From contig JBHYDC010000009.1 of the NCBI GenBank assembly GCA_051861205.1, positions 1 to 64,000 on the forward strand: 64,000 bases of DNA, read 5' to 3'. Position 1 is the first letter of the stretch; each line of letters begins with the position of its first letter. Below are positions 52,417 to 64,000 of this stretch, one piece after another. A program made the position numbers and the translations under genes. Source of the DNA: JBHYDC01 sp051861205 (GTDB lineage: Bacteria > Pseudomonadota > Alphaproteobacteria > Rhizobiales > Pleomorphomonadaceae). A model generated the notes under the pieces. That model was given only the letters and a program-made list of their open reading frames with translations, was not told where the DNA came from and did not search any database.

Positions 52417-53493
52417 ATGGCCGAACAAGGCGACGACGCCGACAAAACAGAAGACCCAACCCAGCGAAGGCTGGAGCAGGCGCATGAAAAAGGCGATGTC
52501 GTCAAAAGCATCGAAGTGTCGACCTTCTTCACCCTTGCCGCGGTGACGCTGATCGTGGCGATGGCCGGCGGGCCCGCAATCCAAGGGATGGTGGCGCCGC
52601 TGGCGGGGCTGATCGAACACGCCGACGACCTTGCCGTCGACGCTGGGGGATTGCGGCGCCTGCTGGTCATGATCGTGCTGGCGGTGGGAACGTCAATGGT
52701 GGCGCCGCTCTTGCTGATGTTGGTGGCGGGCGTGGCCGGCAACATGATTCAGCACCGGCTGGTGTTTTCGGCGGAAAACCTAAAGCCCAAGTTTTCGAAG
52801 GTATCGCCGCTCGCTGGCCTGAAACGCCTGTTTTCGGCGGAGGCGCTGGTCAACTTCCTTAAGGGCGTGTTGAAGATTGGGCTGATCGGCGGCGCGATGA
52901 CCATGGCGCTCTGGCCCGAGCGCGACCGGCTGGATGCGATGGTCACCATGGATCTGTCGAGCATTCTGGGGCTGACCCAGACGCTGAGTGTTCAGATGCT
53001 TGGAACCATGCTCGCCATCATGTTCGTGATCGCTGCGGGCGATTTCGTTTGGCAGCGCCACCGCTGGATGACGCGGCAGAAAATGTCGCTGCAGGAAATC
53101 AAGGACGAGTTCAAGCAGACCGAAGGCGATCCGATCGTCAAAGGGAAGATCAAGCAACTGCGCCTGGAACGTTCGCGCAAGCGCATGATGGCCGCGATCC
53201 CGACGGCAACCGTGGTGGTGACCAACCCGACCCACTTCGCGGTGGCACTGAAATACGAGAGCGGCATGCAGGCGCCGATCTGCGTGGCCAAGGGCGCGGA
53301 CGATGTGGCGCTGCGCATTCGCGAATTGGCCAAGGAGCATAAGGTGACCGTGGTGGAAAATCCGCCGCTGGCCCGCGCGCTGTTCGCGACCGTGGAAATC
53401 GACGAAATGGTTCCCGAGCACCACTATAAGGCGGTGGCGGAGGTCATCGGCTTCGTGATGAAGCTGAAATCCAAGAAAAGCTGGCGCGATTAA
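52417..53493 (+). CDS. flhB: Flagellar export switch protein FlhB
   Basis: This 358-residue protein has an N-terminal DKTEDPTQRRLEQAHEKGDV motif, four membrane helices, and the cytoplasmic domain with the autocleavage site Asn270-Pro in VVVTNPTHFAVALKY. It switches export from rod/hook to filament substrates. It is last gene of the operon. Confidence 0.97.
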   Translation: MAEQGDDADKTEDPTQRRLEQAHEKGDVVKSIEVSTFFTLAAVTLIVAMAGGPAIQGMVAPLAGLIEHADDLAVDAGGLRRLLVMIVLAVGTSMVAPLLLMLVAGVAGNMIQHRLVFSAENLKPKFSKVSPLAGLKRLFSAEALVNFLKGVLKIGLIGGAMTMALWPERDRLDAMVTMDLSSILGLTQTLSVQMLGTMLAIMFVIAAGDFVWQRHRWMTRQKMSLQEIKDEFKQTEGDPIVKGKIKQLRLERSRKRMMAAIPTATVVVTNPTHFAVALKYESGMQAPICVAKGADDVALRIRELAKEHKVTVVENPPLARALFATVEIDEMVPEHHYKAVAEVIGFVMKLKSKKSWRD

Positions 53494-53717
53494 CCGGGCG
53501 TCATGAACGGATTTTCGGTCTCTTGAAGGTGGGCGGTGCTGGCCGGAGTGTGACTGCATTACATCGCCGGCGCGGGGAGCGTCACGGTGCAGCCGACGCT
53601 GTTTGCTCGCTCGCGGCAAGGCGCTAATGATAGATGGCTGTCAGGTTGCGATTCTGCATGGTTTATCGCGCCTAAGGCGACCGTTGCACCCGTGTTCGCA
53701 CCCGAGGCGATACAAGT

Positions 53718-56255
53718 ATGAGCGAAAGCGAGGCGGCACCTTCCGTCGAGTCACCGATCGTGGATCGATCGGAGCGTGGCGGCAATGTCGGCCTGCTCGT
53801 CGCCTTGGCGCTGTCGCTGGTGGCGGCGGCGGGCGTGTTCGCGGTTTTGGACCGCACGTCGGCCGAGCCCTATGTGCTGGGGCTCTTGGGATTGCTGGCG
53901 GTGGTCGGCGTGTTTTCGCTGTTCGCGGGCGCCATCGGTCTGCTCCGGTTCGGCGGCAAGGCCGAGGCGCAGCAGGGATTGCCGAAGCGCTTCCTCGACA
54001 CGATGACCGAGGGCATCTGCGTCACCGATCAGGAAGGGCGCATCGTTTATGCCAATGCCTCCTACGGCCGGCTGATCCGGGCGGAAAACCCGAGCGAAGT
54101 GCGCACGGTGGAGCGCGTGTTCTCCGGCGATCCGGACGCGGCCGATGTGATTTTCCGGCTGGCGCATGCGGCCCGCGCGGGCCGCCGCGCCGAGGAAGAG
54201 GTGAGGGTTGCCCATCCGCTTGGCCGGACCGACGGAACGGCCCGCTGGTACCGCATCCGGGTGCGGCCGCTGCCGGATAAGACGCGCTCGCTGACAGTGT
54301 GGCAGATCGGCGATGTGACCCGCGACCGGGACGAGCAGGAAGACAGCTTCCAGGCGTTGCAGCGCGCCGTGAACTTCCTCGACCATGCGCCGGCGGGCTT
54401 CTTCTCGGCCGATGCGCTTGGCCGCATCGTCTATATGAACGCGACGCTGGCGGACTGGCTTGGCTATGACCTGGCCGATTTCGAAGCGGGCGGCATTAAG
54501 CTTGCCGAGTTGGTGGCGGGCGACGGCGCGGCGCTTCTGGATGTAATCCGGGGCGGACCCGGCGAGGTGAAGACCGGCATCGTCGATCTCGACCTGATGA
54601 AGCGCAACGGCCAGAACCTGCCGGTGCGCCTGATCCACCGTGTGCCGATCGGAACGGACGGCGGGGTGGGGGACAGCCGCACGCTGGTTCTGAACCGGTC
54701 GCCGGGGGAGGACATCTCGGAATCGCTGCGGGCGGCGGAGGTGCGGTTCGCGCGCTTCTTCAACAACACGCCGATCGCCATCGCGAGCCTGGACAAGGAC
54801 GGGCGGCTTGGGCGCACCAATGCGCCGTTCATGCGCCTGTTCGGGGGGTTCCTGAAATCCGAGGCGGAAGGTGCGCGCGGCAAACTCGTCGACGTTCTGG
54901 CCGAGCGCGACCGTGAGGCGATCGAGGATGCGGTGAAGGCGGCGGTGGCGGGGCAGGGCCAAATCCCGGCGATCGACGCTTCGCTTGTGGACGAAAAGGG
55001 CCGGTATGCCCGCTTCTTCGTATCCTCGGTGGAGGAAGGCGCCGGCGACGGTGACGTGGCGGTGGTCTACGCGCTCGAGACGACCGAACAGCGCGCTCTG
55101 GAAGCCCAATTCGCGCAAGGCCAGAAGATGCAGGCGGTCGGCCAGCTTGCCGGCGGCGTGGCGCACGACTTCAACAACGTGCTGACCGCCATCATCGGCT
55201 TCTCGGACCTTTTGCTCGCCAATCACAGGCCGACGGATCCCTCGTTCCAGGACATCATGAATATCAAGCAGAACGCCAACCGGGCCGCTGGTCTGGTTCG
55301 GCAACTGCTGGCGTTCTCGCGGCGGCAGACGCTGCGGCCGCAAGTGCTGGCGCTTTCCGATGTTTTGGCCGATCTTTCGATCCTGCTCGACCGGTTGCTC
55401 GGCGAGAAGGTGCACCTGACGATGGTGCATGGCCGCGATCTTTGGCCGGTGATGGCCGACCTCAACCAGCTTGAACAGGTGATCATCAACCTCGCCGTCA
55501 ACGCGCGCGACGCGATGCCGGGCAGCGGCAAGCTTGAGATCCGCACGTCGAACCTGTTGGCCGCCAAGGTTGCGGACTATGGCTACACCAGCATGCCGGT
55601 GGCCGACTATGTGATGATCGAGGTGGAAGACAACGGCTCGGGCATTGCGCCTGATATCATCGAGAAGATTTTCGAGCCGTTCTTTTCCACCAAGGAAGTG
55701 GGTAAGGGAACCGGGCTCGGGCTTTCCACCGTCTACGGGATCATCAAGCAGACGGGCGGCTATATCTATCCGGAATCGCAGGTTGGCACTGGCACGACCT
55801 TCCGCATCTTCCTGCCGCGCCATGCCGCCGTGCTGGAACAGGCGCCGAAGAAGAATGTCGAAGCGACGCCGATGGCGGATCTTACCGGCAGCGCCACCAT
55901 TCTGCTCGTGGAAGACGAGGAGGCCGTGCGCGCCTTTGCCGCCCGCGCCCTGATCTCGCGCGGTTACACCGTGCACGAAGCCGCCACCGGCGCCGAGGCG
56001 CTTGAGGTGATGGAGGTGACCGGCGGCAAGATCGATCTCGTGGTGTCCGACGTGGTGATGCCGGAGATGGACGGCCCCTCGCTGCTGCGCGAACTGCGCA
56101 AAACACGGCCGGATCTGAAGATCATCTTCGTATCAGGCTACGCCGAAGACGCCTTCAAGAAGAACCTGCCGGAAAATGAGCAATTCAACTTCCTGCCGAA
56201 ACCCTTCAGCCTCAAGCAGTTGGCGACGACGGTGAAGGAGACACTGGCGAGCTGA
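53718..56255 (+). CDS. cckA: Cell-cycle hybrid histidine kinase CckA
   Basis: This 845-residue protein has two N-terminal membrane helices (about 20-45 and 50-75), PAS domains (about 95-210, 215-330 and 345-460), and a HisKA domain with GGVAHDFNNVLTAIIGFSDL (phospho-accepting His483). These are followed by HATPase (VEDNGSGIAPDIIEKIFEPF, GTGLGLSTVYGIIKQTGG) and a receiver with Asp778 in DLVVSDVVMPEMDG. The order and motifs are those of CckA, which starts the CckA-ChpT-CtrA/CpdR relay. Its location behind the flhB operon and among CtrA-box genes is fitting. A weak sigma-54-like GG-N10-GC lies at 53635-53649. Confidence 0.93.
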   Translation: MSESEAAPSVESPIVDRSERGGNVGLLVALALSLVAAAGVFAVLDRTSAEPYVLGLLGLLAVVGVFSLFAGAIGLLRFGGKAEAQQGLPKRFLDTMTEGICVTDQEGRIVYANASYGRLIRAENPSEVRTVERVFSGDPDAADVIFRLAHAARAGRRAEEEVRVAHPLGRTDGTARWYRIRVRPLPDKTRSLTVWQIGDVTRDRDEQEDSFQALQRAVNFLDHAPAGFFSADALGRIVYMNATLADWLGYDLADFEAGGIKLAELVAGDGAALLDVIRGGPGEVKTGIVDLDLMKRNGQNLPVRLIHRVPIGTDGGVGDSRTLVLNRSPGEDISESLRAAEVRFARFFNNTPIAIASLDKDGRLGRTNAPFMRLFGGFLKSEAEGARGKLVDVLAERDREAIEDAVKAAVAGQGQIPAIDASLVDEKGRYARFFVSSVEEGAGDGDVAVVYALETTEQRALEAQFAQGQKMQAVGQLAGGVAHDFNNVLTAIIGFSDLLLANHRPTDPSFQDIMNIKQNANRAAGLVRQLLAFSRRQTLRPQVLALSDVLADLSILLDRLLGEKVHLTMVHGRDLWPVMADLNQLEQVIINLAVNARDAMPGSGKLEIRTSNLLAAKVADYGYTSMPVADYVMIEVEDNGSGIAPDIIEKIFEPFFSTKEVGKGTGLGLSTVYGIIKQTGGYIYPESQVGTGTTFRIFLPRHAAVLEQAPKKNVEATPMADLTGSATILLVEDEEAVRAFAARALISRGYTVHEAATGAEALEVMEVTGGKIDLVVSDVVMPEMDGPSLLRELRKTRPDLKIIFVSGYAEDAFKKNLPENEQFNFLPKPFSLKQLATTVKETLAS

Positions 56256-56372
56256 GGGCCTGAATTCTGCGGTTCTCTGTGTTGGCCAAGCGGGTTGCGC
56301 TGGCGTTGTTGCGGCGAGACTCTATTTTCGCCCGAGCGTATGCCGGATGCGGGTGTTGGAGATGTGTTGCCG

Positions 56373-57602
56373 ATGAGCCTGACCGGACCCCAACAACCAA
56401 GGTTCAGCCAATCTCCGACCGAGCCCGCCTTCGTTCAAAACCCCTATCCGGTTTATGACGAGATGCGGGCGCTGGGGCCGGCGTTCTTCTGGGAGGAGTA
56501 TGGCTTCTGGTGTTTTCCCGGCTTTGAGGCCGTCAACGGTTTGCTGCGCGACCGCCGCTTCGGGCGCGACGTGCTGCATGTGGCGACGCGCGAGGAGCTG
56601 GGCTGGCCGGACACGCCCGACCACGTGAAGCCCTTCTACGACGTGGAGGCGCATTCGCTGCTGGAGCGCGAGCCGCCTGTTCATACCCGGCTGCGAACGC
56701 TGGTGAACCGGGCTTTCGTGAGCCGCGCAATCGAACGGCTGCGGCCGCGCGTGAACGCGCTGGCGCATGAACTGATCGACCGGATGGAGATGAAGGGCGA
56801 GGCGGAGCTGATCGCCGATTTCGCCACGCCGATCCCGGTGATTGTGATTGCGGAGCTTTTGGGCGTGCCGTCGTCCATGGCGGACCAGTTGCTCGACTGG
56901 TCGCACCGGATGGTCGCGATGTACCAGTTCAACCGGACACGGGCGATCGAGGATGACGCGGTGGCCGCAACGCTGGCCTTTTCCAGCTTCATGCGCAGCT
57001 ATGTGGAGGAGCGCCGGTCACGGCCGGCCGACGATCTGATCTCCAGCTTGATCGCCGCCGAGGAGGCCGGCGACAAGCTTTCCACCGACGAACTGATCAC
57101 CACTTGCATCCTGCTGCTGAATGCCGGTCATGAGGCGACCGTGCATGCCATCGGCAATGGCGTGAAGGCGATGCTGGAAACGGGCATCGGCGCTCGCGCG
57201 GCCTTCGCGGCGTCGGAGGGGCGGACGGCGCTGGTGGAGGAACTCATCCGCTTCGACGCGCCGCTACATCTTTTCACGCGCTATGCGCTGGAAGACGTGG
57301 AGGTTTACGGCGTGCCGCTCAAGCGCAGCGACAAGGTGGGTCTGCTGCTCGGCGCGGCCAACCGCGACCCGGCACGCTTTTCCGATCCGCAAGTGTTGAA
57401 ACCGGATCGGCGCGATGGGGCGAACGTGTCCTTCGGCGCCGGCATCCACTTCTGCGTGGGGGCGCCGCTTGCCCGGCTGGAACTGGAAATCGCCCTGCCG
57501 GTGCTGTTCGAGCGGTTGCCGGAATTGCGGCTGAAAACCCGGCCCGCCTATGCCGACCGCTATCATTTTCACGGGCTTGAAGCGCTGCCCGTGACGTGGT
57601 GA
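56373..57602 (+). CDS. Cytochrome P450
   Basis: This 409-residue soluble P450 has the I-helix oxygen motif AGHEAT (251-256; His replaces the more usual Gly/Phe before Glu). Conserved regions include the ExxR in LVEELIRFDAP and the heme loop FGAGIHFCVGAPLAR with the Cys361 ligand. The substrate is unknown; the sequence is of the bacterial CYP107/CYP1xx style. It needs a ferredoxin and reductase, and such a pair is encoded at 7.4-8.8 kb. The ATG at 56373 was chosen over an in-frame ATG at 56340. The last 34 bp overlap psuG on the opposite strand. Confidence 0.95.
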   Translation: MSLTGPQQPRFSQSPTEPAFVQNPYPVYDEMRALGPAFFWEEYGFWCFPGFEAVNGLLRDRRFGRDVLHVATREELGWPDTPDHVKPFYDVEAHSLLEREPPVHTRLRTLVNRAFVSRAIERLRPRVNALAHELIDRMEMKGEAELIADFATPIPVIVIAELLGVPSSMADQLLDWSHRMVAMYQFNRTRAIEDDAVAATLAFSSFMRSYVEERRSRPADDLISSLIAAEEAGDKLSTDELITTCILLLNAGHEATVHAIGNGVKAMLETGIGARAAFAASEGRTALVEELIRFDAPLHLFTRYALEDVEVYGVPLKRSDKVGLLLGAANRDPARFSDPQVLKPDRRDGANVSFGAGIHFCVGAPLARLELEIALPVLFERLPELRLKTRPAYADRYHFHGLEALPVTW

Positions 57603-58513
57603 GGCGCGGCGCCAAGCGCCACCGCGATGGCGGCTGCCACCGCCGCATTGTTGCGCACAAGCGCGATATTGGTGGCAAGGCTGCGCCCGGCCGTGCGCGT
57701 GAGCATATCCGACAGTAGATAGGGCGTGACGGCTTTGGCCGAGATGCCCGCAGCCGCTGCGGCCTGAAGCGCGGCTTCGATGTGCTCTCGCATTTCGGGG
57801 CGCGGGATTTCGTCGGCGGCCGGCACGGGGTTCGCCACCAGCATGCCGCCGCCAAGGCCAAGCGCCTCGCGCGCCCGCTGGAAGGCGGCGATTTCGGCCG
57901 CCGTATCAAGCCGCAGCGGCGCCTTCAGCGTGGAAGAGCGCGACCAGAAGGCGGGAAACTCATCCGTGCCGAAAGCGACGACGGGCACGCCCTTCGTCTC
58001 CAAAACTTCCAGCGTTTTGGGAATATCGAGGATGGCCTTGGCGCCTGCAGCAACCACGATGACCGGGCTGAGCGCCAGTTCCTCAAGGTCGGCGGAAATG
58101 TCGAAGGTCGTTTCTGCGCCCCGGTGGACGCCGCCGATGCCGCCGGTGGCGAACACCGCGATATCGGCAAGCGCCGCCGCAATCATGGTGGCGGCGACCG
58201 TGGTGGAGCCAGGACGCCGGGCGGCGATGGCAAAAGCAAGGTCCGCCCGCGACAGCTTCATGACGCCGGTCATGGTGCCGAGCACCTCCAGCGTTTCAGC
58301 CTCCAGGCCGACGCGGATGACGCCGTCCAGCACCGCGATGGTGGCGGGTACCGCGCCGTTCGCCCGCACAACCGCCTCGACCGCGCGCGCGGTTTCAACA
58401 TTGGCGGGGTAGGGCATGCCGTGCGTGACGATGGTGGATTCCAGCGCGACGATCGGCCGGCCGGCGGCGCGGGCGTTCGCGACTTCGGCGGAGAAAACCA
58501 GCGGCGCGGTCAT
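57569..58513 (-). CDS. psuG: Pseudouridine-5'-phosphate glycosidase PsuG
   Basis: This 314-residue enzyme cleaves the C-C bond of pseudouridine 5'-phosphate to uracil and ribose 5-phosphate. Family segments are VALESTIVTHGMPYPANVET, KLSRADLAFAIAARRPGSTT, VFATGGIGGVHRGAETTFDI-SADLEEL and SISAK-like GISAKAVTPYLLS. The gene overlaps the upstream kinase gene by four bases (ATGA), the usual psuK-psuG pairing. Confidence 0.95.
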   Translation of the reverse strand: MTAPLVFSAEVANARAAGRPIVALESTIVTHGMPYPANVETARAVEAVVRANGAVPATIAVLDGVIRVGLEAETLEVLGTMTGVMKLSRADLAFAIAARRPGSTTVAATMIAAALADIAVFATGGIGGVHRGAETTFDISADLEELALSPVIVVAAGAKAILDIPKTLEVLETKGVPVVAFGTDEFPAFWSRSSTLKAPLRLDTAAEIAAFQRAREALGLGGGMLVANPVPAADEIPRPEMREHIEAALQAAAAAGISAKAVTPYLLSDMLTRTAGRSLATNIALVRNNAAVAAAIAVALGAAPHHVTGSASSP

Positions 58514-59460
58514 GACGGTGTTCCTTTGGCGAGAGCGGCCAACACGGACGGGGGCAGACGATCGAGCGCGCCGACTGAGGCAAGAGCCGCACGCGAGGCG
58601 TTGATACCAACTTCGACTGCGCTCGGCAGCGAAAATCCGCGAGCGAGCGCTGCAAGCGTGCCCGCGATCAAGGCATCGCCCGCGCCGGTAACATCGACGA
58701 CCGGCACCGCTTCGACGGCGTGAATGGTGATGCGGGTTCGATCAAGGACCGCGACGGGGGCGGGGCCGCCTGTCACGACGACGCGCGATGCGCCGAGGGC
58801 GAGGAGGCGATCGGCGGCTTCGGCAGGTGTCGCCAGGGGAGCGCCGATCAGCGCTTCGGCGGAGGGCAGATTCATGAAACCGAGGGCGCCCGCCCGGATC
58901 GCGCTGAGAACGCGGCCGGCCTTGGCCCGTGAGATCGCGTCGACCGCGAGGCGTTCGCCCCAGCGCTCCGCCAGGGACTGGAGCGTGGCGGCGGGTAGGT
59001 TCGCGTCGGCGAAGACGCGGTCGTGCGGATCTGCGACTTCGGCGTCGGCGGGGGTGATGGCGTCGTAGATGGACATGTCCGAGACGGCGGCCACGAGTTC
59101 GCCCGCCCGGTCGTGGATGGCGGTGTAGGTGCCCGTCGCGGCCTTCGCGTCGATGTGGAGGCGCGGTTCTACGCCCGCTGCGCGCAGCGCTTCGGCGAGC
59201 GAGCGGCCGGCGGCATCATCGCCGACGCGGCTGACGAGCGTGGCACCAAGGCCGGCGGACGCGATGAGAACCGCCACGTTGCGGGCGACGCCGCCGGGGC
59301 GTTCCACAACCTGGCCGGGGCAGGAGGTGCCCGGCTGGAAAGGCTCGGCCGTGCTTGCGACGATATCGCGGTGGCAGCCGCCGATGAGGAGGATCCGGGG
59401 GGCGCCGGATGGGATAGCGTGCGAGTTTTCGTGGCCGCGAATCGCGCTTGATGCCGTCAT
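58510..59460 (-). CDS. psuK: PfkB-family carbohydrate kinase, probable pseudouridine kinase PsuK
   Basis: This 316-residue ribokinase-fold protein has RPGGVARNVAVLIASAGLGA (PfkB signature 1), VVVTGGPAPVAV and VVDVTGAGDALIAGTLAALA (signature 2, catalytic Asp in GAGDA). Adjacency to psuG makes pseudouridine the likely substrate. The start is the ATG at 59460; a longer in-frame stretch to 59832 runs into the recA gene and is not credible. It is transcribed divergently from recA. Confidence 0.88.
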   Translation of the reverse strand: MTASSAIRGHENSHAIPSGAPRILLIGGCHRDIVASTAEPFQPGTSCPGQVVERPGGVARNVAVLIASAGLGATLVSRVGDDAAGRSLAEALRAAGVEPRLHIDAKAATGTYTAIHDRAGELVAAVSDMSIYDAITPADAEVADPHDRVFADANLPAATLQSLAERWGERLAVDAISRAKAGRVLSAIRAGALGFMNLPSAEALIGAPLATPAEAADRLLALGASRVVVTGGPAPVAVLDRTRITIHAVEAVPVVDVTGAGDALIAGTLAALARGFSLPSAVEVGINASRAALASVGALDRLPPSVLAALAKGTPS

Positions 59461-59540
59461 CGAACTTTGCTCGATGTGCTCTGAACGTCTCGCGAACGCA
59501 ATTTGAAAAACATTTTGGGAACAGAGACATAAGTGGGGGC

Positions 59541-59568
59541 TTGATAGTCGGAACAAAACATGTACATT
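59541..59568 (+). promoter_or_regulatory. recA promoter with candidate SOS (LexA) box
   Basis: TTGATA (59541-59546) and TACATT (59563-59568) have a 16-bp spacer. Overlapping them, 59551-59565 reads GAAC-N7-GTAC, i.e. GTAC-N7-GTTC on the other strand, one base from the alphaproteobacterial SOS box GTTC-N7-GTTC. It lies 56 bp upstream of recA and 91 bp from psuK. Confidence 0.6.
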
Positions 59569-59620
59569 AACCTTGTGTTTGTAAGCCGCTCCGTCCCGTG
59601 AAATAAGGGGTTCCCAACTA

Positions 59621-60706
<1,086 letters not shown>

Positions 60707-60759
60707 TAGTCTGCTTCTGGACAGGCTGAAACAGCGCGGATAAAACGACGAAGATCTGC

Positions 60760-60795
60760 CGCCGCGGAGCTTTCAGGGTCCGCGGCGACTTTCGT
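60760..60795 (+). terminator. Probable recA terminator hairpin
   Basis: Perfect 9-bp arms CGCCGCGGA (60760-60768) and TCCGCGGCG (60779-60787) are followed by a weak ACTTTCGTT. The T-run is short, so termination may be partial. Confidence 0.5.
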
Positions 60796-60929
60796 TCGCC
60801 GACATGGTTGAACACACGCCGCCCTTTTTTGTTGGGGTGGGCTTAGGTTCGAACCAAGGGCGGGCGTTGGCTGCGGCAGGCGGGATGTCTCCAATGGGTG
60901 GGGACCGTGTTCGAGGTGAACTGGCTGTC

Positions 60930-63587
<2,658 letters not shown>

Positions 63588-64000
63588 GCGACCCACGCGC
63601 GGGACCGTGTCGGGTAAAGCCAGTGGCGCCCCGTGACGAGGCGTCGCGCGCCACGGCCGTAACCTTGGCCGAAGGTGTCGTGCCCGCCTTCTGGCTTGCC
63701 GCGCGTTCGGCATGGCTGCGGGTGACCTTGCTTTGAGGAGTATGCCAGTCGCTGCCAGCGGGATCCGACGTTTTTTCATCCTCTCTCGATCTGGGCATGG
63801 CTTCTGCCACGTCTGACCGATGGATCGTGCCGGCTGATCGCACTCGCGCAGGGTCGTTTGCGACGAATGTCACTTTGCTTTGATGCAATGCAGCTTTCTC
63901 ATTCTGCATTAGCGTCTCGACGTCTTACCAAAGCGGGAATATCCGCGCACCTTGCCGAACCTCCGTTTGCGCATGTGCCCGGTTGGTGATCGAATACCCA
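63588..64000. other. 413 bp after alaS without an assignable gene
   Basis: A 118-codon open frame on the minus strand (63909-63553) has no recognisable domain. It contains three copies of a Ser/Ala-Lys-Val-Thr motif (QSKVTFVAN, QSKVTRSHA, SAKVTAVAR), two of them encoded by nearly identical 11-13 bp DNA. An inverted repeat AATGCAG/CTGCATT lies at 63887-63893 and 63904-63910. I cannot tell whether the frame is translated. Confidence 0.4.

Noticed and set aside
53751..55976. 741-codon frame opposite cckA
   Set aside because: His/Arg/Gln-rich antisense shadow of a kinase with intact motifs.
60846..60862. GGTTCGAACC-like T-loop suggesting a tRNA before alaS
   Set aside because: No acceptor stem, anticodon arm or CCA end can be built around it.

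Overview
The window is GC-rich DNA from an alphaproteobacterium, most likely of the order Hyphomicrobiales (Rhizobiales). The evidence is a 2061-residue growth-pole-ring type protein of the kind known from polar-growing Agrobacterium and Sinorhizobium, an alphaproteobacterial recA-alaS order, the flagellar regulators FlaF, FlbT and FliX, the cell-cycle kinase CckA, and a set of perfect CtrA boxes (TTAA-N7-TTAA). I see no rRNA, tRNA, CRISPR array, prophage or insertion sequence.

Layout. 0-6.2 kb (-): giant membrane-anchored coiled-coil protein. 6.9-12.1 kb: Hpt protein, [2Fe-2S] ferredoxin, ferredoxin-NADP reductase, cysteine hydrolase, glutamine-synthetase-like ligase (-), small methyltransferase (-) and SixA-type phosphatase, followed by two palindromic elements. 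12.2-15.9 kb: secreted DNA/RNA endonuclease (-) and the YcjX/TIGR01620 pair. 16.0-25.0 kb: flgE-flgK-flgL (+), then flaF, flbT and three flagellin genes (-). 25.1-31.8 kb (-): surface-sugar island with four tandem paralogous glycosyltransferases, a family 2 glycosyltransferase, and a fused glycosyltransferase/methyltransferase. 32.0-53.5 kb: main flagellar block (flaG, flgN-like, flgJ/cheL, flgI, fliX, dksA, flgHAGF, fliL-fliM-DUF6468-motE-like-repeat protein, fliOP, flgBC-fliE-fliQR-flhB). 53.7-64 kb: cckA, cytochrome P450, psuG-psuK (-), recA, alaS, and 0.4 kb with no assignable gene.

How it fits together. The promoters look like a Caulobacter-type flagellar hierarchy. CtrA boxes precede flgB, fliX, the flagellin-flbT-flaF operon and the glycosyltransferase array, and one lies between the growth-pole gene and the Hpt gene. 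Sigma-54 type -24/-12 elements precede flgE, flgI and flgF. CckA, which starts the phosphorelay to CtrA, and FliX, which links basal-body assembly to sigma-54 transcription, are both encoded here. fliF, fliG, fliN, fliH, fliI, flhA, motAB, flgD and ctrA itself are not in the window.

The most novel-looking part is the CtrA-boxed array of four glycosyltransferase paralogs next to the flagellins. Also notable are two adjacent flagellar-cluster proteins with histidine-rich tracts (one with a His about every eight residues), a fivefold oversized FliO, and a giant pole protein containing fifteen exact-length 22-residue repeats.
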